From a virus, in the IMG/VR virus record IMGVR_UViG_3300033144_009790, positions 1 through 23,650 of that record: 23,650 nt of DNA. One strand, written 5' to 3'. The position numbers and the translations under genes are program-made. The notes below the pieces were generated by a model. It was not told where the DNA came from and did not search any database. It saw only the letters and a program-made list of their open reading frames with translations. Positions 14,120 through 19,010 of the stretch are shown here, in pieces (the first letter of the stretch is position 1; every line of letters starts with the position of its first letter).

Positions 14120-14758
14120 TTACTCTATTAGCTCAAACCGGATATTGCCTTTCCAGTGATAAACCGTCGCGCTGCCGTGTCGCTTAACGATGAGCCGCAC
14201 TCGTTGGTGGCCGCGTAAGCTCCAGCCATTGGCTTTATAGGCTGCTGCGATAGATGAATAATCGCCAATCAGATTGTCGTCGATGAATACCTTGACGCCA
14301 TTCCTCTTCATTGGCGGACGTTTCAGCGCTTTCCGCTCCGGAACTGGAACAGACTTGCCTACGGGCAGAAGCTCGCTGCTTGGATAGACCAAATCAGCCC
14401 ACATGATGCGGTGCTGCCTACCGGCGGACCAATCGACGATTTCCGTACCATCCCAAGCCAGTACGTGTTTGGCTACGCGGATGATGACTTTACAACCGCC
14501 CCACTTGGCCGCTAGTTCCCGCTCGATGGTGCGCACTGTCTTAGACTCGACAGCAATTCGGCGGATGGTAAAGCCCATTTCGCGGATGACTTGGTAGTAA
14601 TCTGCGTCGCTGAATCCCTTATTGCGGATTCGACCAGCGGCTGTACATTTGGCGGATGCCTCGATGTACGATGTTCCAGTCACCGCAGCGGTCGTGACGA
14701 CCGAGCAGTCATTGGTATCATCTACGCATTTCGGTTTGATATTCGTAAATGCCTTCAT
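14120..14758 (-). CDS. papain/C39-like cysteine peptidase-type protein
   Basis: This 212-residue protein starts after leader unit G. Residues 14-110 look like a papain-fold domain: Cys18 in TNDCSVVTTAAVTGTSY at the start of a helix, a glycine-rich GRIRNKGF segment, His98 in IIRVAKHVLAWDG, and Asp109 in EIVDW. The Cys-His-Asp order and spacing fit a C39/NlpC-like catalytic triad, and the motif is known from phage proteins of unknown target. The C-terminal half is basic and beta-rich (residues about 145-212), ending ATVYHWKGNIRFELIE, and may bind DNA. It may be a protease or a non-catalytic relative; a role in host takeover is inferred only from its place among small early genes. Confidence 0.65.
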   Translation of the reverse strand: MKAFTNIKPKCVDDTNDCSVVTTAAVTGTSYIEASAKCTAAGRIRNKGFSDADYYQVIREMGFTIRRIAVESKTVRTIERELAAKWGGCKVIIRVAKHVLAWDGTEIVDWSAGRQHRIMWADLVYPSSELLPVGKSVPVPERKALKRPPMKRNGVKVFIDDNLIGDYSSIAAAYKANGWSLRGHQRVRLIVKRHGSATVYHWKGNIRFELIE

Positions 14759-14817
14759 TTTTCTCTCCTCAGGGGAAAACTCCCCAGCCAATACCCTCGT
14801 GGAGAAGATATTGGAGT
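14759..14817 (-). promoter_or_regulatory. structured leader unit G
   Basis: Distal hairpin CCAATA/TATTGG (14809-14814 with 14788-14793); proximal hairpin GGGGA-GTTT-TCCCC (14781-14785 with 14772-14776); then TGAGGAGAGAAAA before the ATG at 14758. Confidence 0.85.
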
Positions 14818-14822
14818 GGAAT

Positions 14823-15041
14823 TTAGCGGCGGCGATAGTAGATATTGCCGTTGCGGATGATGCGCGTTTCTTCTGGGTAGACTCTGCCCAGCGCGAAAAA
14901 CGCAAGTGGGGCCAGCGTGAAGAATGCTACCGGAAGGATGCCTCCCAGATTCAACGGATTATCAGTCATCATCACCGTGTGTGAAAGGTCGAAACAAACT
15001 GCGGTGATAACGGCCAAAGCGAACCCATATATGAACTTCAT
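14823..15041 (-). CDS. two-pass membrane protein
   Basis: This 72-residue protein has a hydrophobic helix at residues 3-17 (FIYGFALAVITAVCF) and a second at 33-52 (GGILPVAFFTLAPLAFFALG), with a short polar loop between and a basic tail ending YYRRR. The basic tail predicts a cytoplasmic C-terminus. No family is recognised. It follows leader unit H. It could act on the host inner membrane, for example in exclusion or regulation, but this is inference. Confidence 0.72.
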   Translation of the reverse strand: MKFIYGFALAVITAVCFDLSHTVMMTDNPLNLGGILPVAFFTLAPLAFFALGRVYPEETRIIRNGNIYYRRR

Positions 15042-15104
15042 TTTTCTCTCCTCAGTCGATGGGGAATCCATCAGATTGGCCCCTCAGAGAAGGGCCAAAA
15101 GTTG
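15042..15104 (-). promoter_or_regulatory. structured leader unit H
   Basis: Distal hairpin TTGGCCC/GGGCCAA (15092-15098 with 15076-15082); proximal hairpin GATGG-ATTCC-CCATC (15068-15072 with 15058-15062); then GACTGAGGAGAGAAAA before the ATG at 15041. It is the rightmost of the eight clear units. Confidence 0.85.
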
Positions 15105-15108
15105 GACT

Positions 15109-15444
15109 CTACACAAAGGTGCAGATGGTGCCGAGCGTGCCGTCATCCGAAGGTTTGCCGACAAGCTTCTGGACGATTCCACGAGCCTGACCGCGTGACT
15201 TAACTGACTTCAAAGCCTCGATGCTGTCGAGGAATTTGCCGACAGGCATTGTCTTTTTCGGTGCGGCCAGCAGGATCTGATAAGCCAGTTGTCGCGGAAA
15301 GCCCTTGTAGAAGTGGGACTCATTTCCGGCAAATGCCTTGATCTTGCGTGACTCGTCAACCGTGACTTTCTTGGTGACTTTCTTGGCCGCTTTTGTCTTG
15401 GCGGATACGGTTTTGGTCGATACATTTTTGGTGGTCTTGGCCAT
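15109..15444 (-). CDS. lysine-rich DNA-binding-type protein (paralogue of 2711-3247 product)
   Basis: This 111-residue protein begins with a Lys/Thr/Ala/Val tail (TKTVSAKTKAAKKVTKKVTV), followed by a domain of about 70 residues with HFYKGFPRQLAYQILL, KKTMPVGKFLDSIEAL and VKSRGQARGIVQKL. The last three segments closely match those of the protein at 2711-3247, so the two are paralogues with shared C-terminal domains and separately evolved tails. The tail resembles histone H1-like or bacterial Hc1-like sequences. DNA binding is inferred. It is the first gene of the leftward block, with GAGGAGAG eight bases before its ATG. Confidence 0.8.
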   Translation of the reverse strand: MAKTTKNVSTKTVSAKTKAAKKVTKKVTVDESRKIKAFAGNESHFYKGFPRQLAYQILLAAPKKTMPVGKFLDSIEALKSVKSRGQARGIVQKLVGKPSDDGTLGTICTFV

Positions 15445-15490
15445 GATTTTCTCTCCTCAGAGACGTACAGGTTATGGGCGAAAGTTGCCC
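15445..15490 (-). promoter_or_regulatory. possible ninth leader (divergent)
   Basis: The GAGGAGAG ribosome binding site is present, preceded by a hairpin GGGC/GCCC (15487-15490 with 15476-15479). The hairpin lies further from the ribosome binding site, has a 7-nt loop and a weaker stem than in the eight clear units. It may be a relative of them or chance. Confidence 0.35.
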
Positions 15491-15718
15491 TGATGACCCG
15501 CTCAGAATTCGAACGGGCCACCAGCGATCTCTCGCAAAGGAGAGAGAAAAATTTTCCGAAGGAGCCGTTGTAACAGGCCCGGAGAGAGTAGGAAACGCTC
15601 GGTAGCAAACTTTCCGTGTTCGCCCTGACCCCGGTGAACCCTTTCGAATCCGGGCCGGGTAGCGCCCCTAAAAGGGCCGCGCGCTCTCTCTCTTTTCTTC
15701 GTACTTCTGGAGGAAAAA

Positions 15719-16009
15719 ATGCCCCCAGGCAGTTCCGGCTCTAAGCGGTCCGGCTCGCGTTTCCCCTCCTCCTTACGCTGGCTCCGATGCTCTGGAAAAC
15801 TACTCCATCTCGGCAAGCCAGCTCAGGCTAGATCCTGGTTTGGGAAGTCCCTCCTCCGGCTTCAAACCGAACTGCGGGTTCCAGGTTCCCGAGCCATCCC
15901 TGGCCCTTCGACCGGCTTCGCTGAGCCGATAAGACATTCTGACGGGTTATTCTTCAGAAGTCAAATTCGCGTTTTTCTCCTTATATATCATGAGCTTACG
16001 AGTGGGTGA
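15719..16009 (+). CDS. doubtful 96-codon frame
   Basis: ATG at 15719 has a strong ribosome binding site (GGAGG, five bases away), the only good one on the plus strand of this region. The product is rich in Ser, Arg, Pro and Leu (MPPGSSGSKRSGSRF at the start) with no recognised domain, and frames on the other strand are also open. It is listed because of the start signal; it may well not be translated. Confidence 0.2.
   Translation: MPPGSSGSKRSGSRFPSSLRWLRCSGKLLHLGKPAQARSWFGKSLLRLQTELRVPGSRAIPGPSTGFAEPIRHSDGLFFRSQIRVFLLIYHELTSG
15936..15964 (-). promoter_or_regulatory. candidate sigma70-type promoter facing left
   Basis: On the minus strand TTGACT (15964-15959) is followed after 17 bases by CAGAAT (15941-15936), matching 5 of 6 and 4 of 6 consensus bases. 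It would transcribe toward the lysine-rich protein gene, leaving a 5' leader of nearly 500 bases. Confidence 0.4.
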
Positions 16010-16083
16010 AAACCACAGTGATATGGGAAAAGTGAAGAATAAAGGTGTTATTATTCAAAGACTTAGCCGATACGTCGCGCAGC

Positions 16084-16133
16084 CCTTTAAAATCAAATAT
16101 TTATCAATGACTTTAAACCATTGATTTTAAAGG
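16084..16133. repeat. perfect 13-bp AT-rich inverted repeat
   Basis: CCTTTAAAATCAA (16084-16096) is exactly complementary to TTGATTTTAAAGG (16121-16133) across a 24-base spacer. The spacer contains a second nested pair, TCAATG (16104-16109) and CATTGA (16119-16124), that overlaps the right arm. Alternative structures or a dyad protein site are possible. Confidence 0.9.
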
Positions 16134-16181
16134 AAAAGTGCGATCTCCGGAAGGACAGGCGGTAGGCAGGCCTGGCGACAA

Positions 16182-16214
16182 AAGCCCGTAGAAGGGCTTA
16201 GGCGTGGTCTAAGC
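16182..16214 (+). other. overlapping mutually exclusive hairpins
   Basis: AAGCCC (16182-16187) pairs with GGGCTT (16194-16199). The sequence GCTTAG (16196-16201) pairs with CTAAGC (16209-16214). They share 16196-16199, so only one can form at a time. Confidence 0.6.
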
Positions 16215-16255
16215 AGGGGTGCCGAATGGCCGATATGTGGGATGAGCGTGTCGAT

Positions 16256-16322
16256 TTTACCGGACCGGAAAGTTTTCGTGGGGGCAGCACTCGCGCAAAT
16301 TTTTCTTTACCGGACCGGAAAG
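16256..16322. repeat. 17-bp direct repeat with CCGGACCGG core
   Basis: TTTACCGGACCGGAAAG occurs at 16256-16272 and 16306-16322, 50 bases apart. In the second copy the surrounding TTTCTTT (16302-16308) and AAAGAAA arms are also complementary, making a larger dyad. A DNA-binding site is plausible. Confidence 0.9.
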
Positions 16323-16359
16323 AAATCGAACTGATGGGGAGTGCCGGAAGGGCATGGGT

Positions 16360-16624
16360 AAGTTGTTGATTCTACTGAGGAAATGAAAAGCCCATATAGA
16401 TCAAGGGCTTAGGGCAGGAAAAACACAAACATATAGAGCCATAGGGCCGACATGGCCTACTTAGGTGGGGCTGATACGGGTCCACTGGATATTCAAGGAT
16501 ATCAATGGGTTACCGAGGGTATCTAGACTCACTATTCTGCTTGGTATCGTAGTTGACCCACCTAAGTAGTTGAAAACGTTGAGGCTTTGATGCAGGAGTA
16601 GTGCTGGGTTAAGTTGTTGATTCT
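16360..16624. repeat. 14-bp direct repeat (two distant copies)
   Basis: AAGTTGTTGATTCT occurs at 16360-16373 and 16611-16624, each preceded by GGGT or GGGTT. The copies flank the 113-base inverted-repeat structure at 16457-16569. Confidence 0.85.
16457..16569 (+). ncRNA. candidate structured RNA or cruciform
   Basis: A perfect 13-bp pair, CTACTTAGGTGGG (16457-16469) with CCCACCTAAGTAG (16557-16569), encloses further nested stems: GATAC (16473-16477) with GTATC (16544-16548), and GATAT (16488-16492) with ATATC (16499-16503). The nesting is what a folded RNA would show, but a DNA cruciform or protein site is also possible. Strand is assumed; no known RNA family is recognised. Confidence 0.4.
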
Positions 16625-16729
16625 TAACGGAAAACAGCTGTTTTTCTACTAAGCAGTTGATTTCGCTAGACTTTCCGGATTGGGTGGCGTACAGTCCAGA
16701 GCGGGCCCACTGCCATGCCTTCGCCATCG

Positions 16730-16897
16730 CACTCCACATCTCGGCCAGCGATCACCAGGCACAGGGCCACTGGATAAGTACTTGCAAATCAATGACTTAG
16801 GGGGCAGGACGATTGATCTGGCTCAGCAGACCTTGGAGAAAGCACTTGCAAATCAATGACTTACGCGCCATTGCCTGCCTGCGGACGATGTGGAGTG
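16730..16897. repeat. 11-bp inverted repeat around the 20-bp direct repeats
   Basis: CACTCCACATC (16730-16740) is complementary to GATGTGGAGTG (16887-16897). The arms bracket the two direct repeats at 16780 and 16844. GCCCACTGCC-like and GGCACTGGGC-like sequences further out extend partial complementarity. Confidence 0.8.
16780..16863. repeat. 20-bp direct repeat (two copies)
   Basis: ACTTGCAAATCAATGACTTA is present at 16780-16799 and 16844-16863, starting 64 bases apart. The core TCAATGACTT occurs a third time at 16104-16113. The repeats lie upstream of the terminase operon and could be iterons or operators. Confidence 0.9.
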
Positions 16898-17028
16898 GCC
16901 ATCTGGCCCAGGCTCTGGCAATCCGGTGCCCAATTAAAGAGGGGAGGGCACTGGGCATTACCCTAATTCACCTACGGCAAAAATTTGAAAAAATAACTTT
17001 TCCATCAATTAACCAACTGATTTAAATC

Positions 17029-17457
17029 ATGACTCGTAAACGATCCACAAAATCACTCCAGCTAGTCAAGCCATTCACGCGAACAACGCGCAAAAAGACT
17101 GACCTGAGAACCCACCTAGATGGCCCCAATCTTCTCGGACAATTGCAGCAGCACCTCGAAGCATTCACTACGATTGATAAAGAACTGGAGGATTCCATCC
17201 AGGATTTTGAACGGGAGATACTTGACGGTGAAGGCAATGTTCTAAGAACAGAGCATTACAAATCAACCATTCTCGATAAAGAAACCATAGCAGTTTATCA
17301 CACGCGCCAAGCAGGAAGGAAAACGCAAATCGACACTGTCCTTAAACTGCTTAACAAGGTCATGCCAGATCTGAGGGCAATCGAGACTACTGGCGACATC
17401 GGCAGCGTGGCAGATCGAGCACTCTTAGCCTTTGCCGAAGCGGCAGGAAAAGACTAG
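17029..17457 (+). CDS. probable terminase small subunit
   Basis: This 142-residue protein stands directly before the large terminase gene, sharing one base with its GTG start, which is the usual place for the small subunit that recognises packaging sites. The first 25 residues are strongly basic (TRKRSTKSLQLVKPFTRTTR, then KK). The remainder is helical (LLGQLQQHLEAFTTIDKELE; TQIDTVLKLLNKVMPDLRAI), fitting an oligomerising helical core. No obvious ribosome binding site precedes the ATG. The call rests on position, size and composition rather than a recognised motif. Confidence 0.6.
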   Translation: MTRKRSTKSLQLVKPFTRTTRKKTDLRTHLDGPNLLGQLQQHLEAFTTIDKELEDSIQDFEREILDGEGNVLRTEHYKSTILDKETIAVYHTRQAGRKTQIDTVLKLLNKVMPDLRAIETTGDIGSVADRALLAFAEAAGKD

Positions 17458-19010
17458 TGGATAAAGAGGAACTGCAAATCCTGGCTGAAGCCCAGACAAT
17501 AAGAATTAGAACAGACCCGGTTTGGTTCCTTAAAGAAGCATTTAACATTGATCTTGATATCTGGCAAGTCGAGGCATTCGAGGCGATGGCCGACGTAGTT
17601 CGGCACAAATACAACACCCAGCCTGAATTGTTCGGCTATACTGGTCCGCAGTTCCCGTTACTAAGGAATTTCGAAGCGCGACAGAAATTCACCATAAGAG
17701 CAATGCATGGTCCCGGAAAGACATTCGGTGCTGCGGCGGCGATAGTGTGGTGGCATTGCGCCTTTAAGGGGATTAGCCCTGCGACCGCTCCGACGATAAA
17801 GCAGTTGAAGAATAGGTTGTGGCCGAATATCCGAAAGATACAGGGCATGGGCACGGCATTCTGGCGCAGGGCTTTCGAGGTGCGGGCGACGGAGGTGGAG
17901 TGGTATAAGAACGCCAACTGGAAGTGCATCGCGGAAACCGGAGCCACCCCAGAGAACCTGCAAGGCTACCACGACAATTTCATGCTGATAGTGGTGGATG
18001 AGGCTAGTGGTGTGGATGAAGAGATGTTCCCGGTTATCGAGGGCGCATTATCCACCGGAATCATCGTCCTATTGCTGCTTATAGGAAATCCCACCAAACT
18101 CATTGGGACATTCGCAGACTCCCATTTAAAGCCGAAAGTGAGTAAATATTACCACCAAATCCACGTTGACCTAAAAAAGACCACCCGAGTCTCACACAAG
18201 TGGGTCGAGGAGATGGAGGACAAGTACGGGAAGGACTCCCCGGTGGTTAAGGTGCGTTGTTATGGTGAGTTTGCTGATGAGGACGAGAACCAGCTGATAA
18301 GCTTGGAGTGGTTGGAGGCAGCGCGAAACAGCAGCAAGAAGCCTGACGGCAGCATCCCCCGACAGCGGATAAGCGTTGATTGTAGCGATGGCGGTGGAAA
18401 TTTTACAGTAATCACACAATCTATAAGGTATGCTTCATTCACCCTGTTCAAGAAACAAACGAAGCACTCATGGCCATCCGGACGCGCACCCACATTGACG
18501 AGGAAGGAAGTGGAGAGGATTTGGTATGCCAACGGGATGGATAAGGCGAATGGCGATGATATTGTGGTGGACAGTCTCGGGGTTGGTGCTGGGGTGACGA
18601 GTGAGTTGATCGAGAAGGGTTTGCCGGTGATTCGTTATACGGGCGGATCAAGGAGCGACGATATTGATGAGTGGCGGAATCGTCGGGTGCAAAGTTACAT
18701 GGTACTCCGGGATAACTACCGGACTGGGAAAATCGTGTATGCTGATGATTATGTGGACGAGGATGAATGGGATGACCACGATGCGCAATTGTGCTCGGTT
18801 AAGCGGAAACCGGGCATGGAGAAGGTCGAGGATTTGCTGACAAAGAAAGAAATGGTAGATCAAAACATCAAAAGCCCGGACCGGGCAGACTCTGAGGCGA
18901 TGCTATTTGCAACTCAATCACCGATTTTAATGCCTGGGGTTCCTGCTATTGTTTTGGGCGGACAACTGGAGACAGCGAGCTATGATGGATCGCTTACGCA
19001 AGGTTTTTAA
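17457..19010 (+). CDS. terminase large subunit
   Basis: This 517-residue protein packages DNA into the prohead. The ATPase half has Walker A at residues 85-89 (MHGPGKT), an adenine-contacting segment PTIKQLKNRLWP, and Walker B LIVVDEASG (D181, E182). A coupling-type stretch follows (VLLLLIGNPTKLIGTF). The nuclease half has RNase H-like acidic positions in RISVDCSDGGG, DDIVVDSLGVGAG and SPDRADSEAM. The length and domain order are typical. It starts with GTG overlapping the previous stop. It ends inside the portal gene. Confidence 0.93.
   Translation: MDKEELQILAEAQTIRIRTDPVWFLKEAFNIDLDIWQVEAFEAMADVVRHKYNTQPELFGYTGPQFPLLRNFEARQKFTIRAMHGPGKTFGAAAAIVWWHCAFKGISPATAPTIKQLKNRLWPNIRKIQGMGTAFWRRAFEVRATEVEWYKNANWKCIAETGATPENLQGYHDNFMLIVVDEASGVDEEMFPVIEGALSTGIIVLLLLIGNPTKLIGTFADSHLKPKVSKYYHQIHVDLKKTTRVSHKWVEEMEDKYGKDSPVVKVRCYGEFADEDENQLISLEWLEAARNSSKKPDGSIPRQRISVDCSDGGGNFTVITQSIRYASFTLFKKQTKHSWPSGRAPTLTRKEVERIWYANGMDKANGDDIVVDSLGVGAGVTSELIEKGLPVIRYTGGSRSDDIDEWRNRRVQSYMVLRDNYRTGKIVYADDYVDEDEWDDHDAQLCSVKRKPGMEKVEDLLTKKEMVDQNIKSPDRADSEAMLFATQSPILMPGVPAIVLGGQLETASYDGSLTQGF

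Larger units (their letters stand above)
15491..17028. other. 1.5-kb non-coding divergent region
   Basis: No convincing gene is seen between the outward-facing blocks. The left part (15491-15960) is GC-rich with CTCTCTC/GAGAGAG tracts, a GGCCCGG/CCGGGCC pair (15576-15582 with 15650-15656) and a CGGCT/AGCCG hairpin near 15911-15926. The right part carries several direct and inverted repeats, listed separately. Such a region between diverging early and late blocks is a natural site for promoters, an origin, a packaging signal or a structured RNA. Confidence 0.7.

Noticed and set aside
11117-15071. N-terminal extensions reading EERKM in several small genes
   Set aside because: These residues are translations of the shared leader GAGGAGAGAAAAATG; the true starts are at that ATG.
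15576-15656. tRNA-like 81-base element with GGCCCGG/CCGGGCC ends and TTCGAAT
   Set aside because: The TTCGAAT lies directly against the 3' arm, leaving no separate T stem, and no anticodon arm can be drawn.
15502-15816. 104-codon minus-strand open frame
   Set aside because: Low-complexity Arg/Glu/Pro composition from GC-rich repeats and no good start signal.
15779-15900. tRNA-like GGCTC...GAGCC pairing with GGTTCCAGG near the 3' end
   Set aside because: The arms are too far apart, the T-stem mispairs and no D or anticodon arm fits.
16383-16412. Nine-codon plus-strand ORF after GAGG overlapping an AAGCCC/GGGCTT hairpin
   Set aside because: Very short, with no downstream gene to regulate; likely chance.
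16461-16739. 92-codon minus-strand open frame
   Set aside because: No ribosome binding site, no recognisable domain, and it runs through the 13-bp inverted repeat and other repeats.
10206-16863. CRISPR array
   Set aside because: Repeats occur in at most two close copies and without regular unique spacers.
16985-17013. Possible promoter TTGAAA-17-ATTAAC before the terminase small subunit
   Set aside because: The -10 half matches only three consensus bases; too weak to list.
16813-17025. 70-codon plus-strand open frame before the terminase genes
   Set aside because: TTG start without ribosome binding site; it crosses one of the 20-bp repeats and an inverted-repeat arm.
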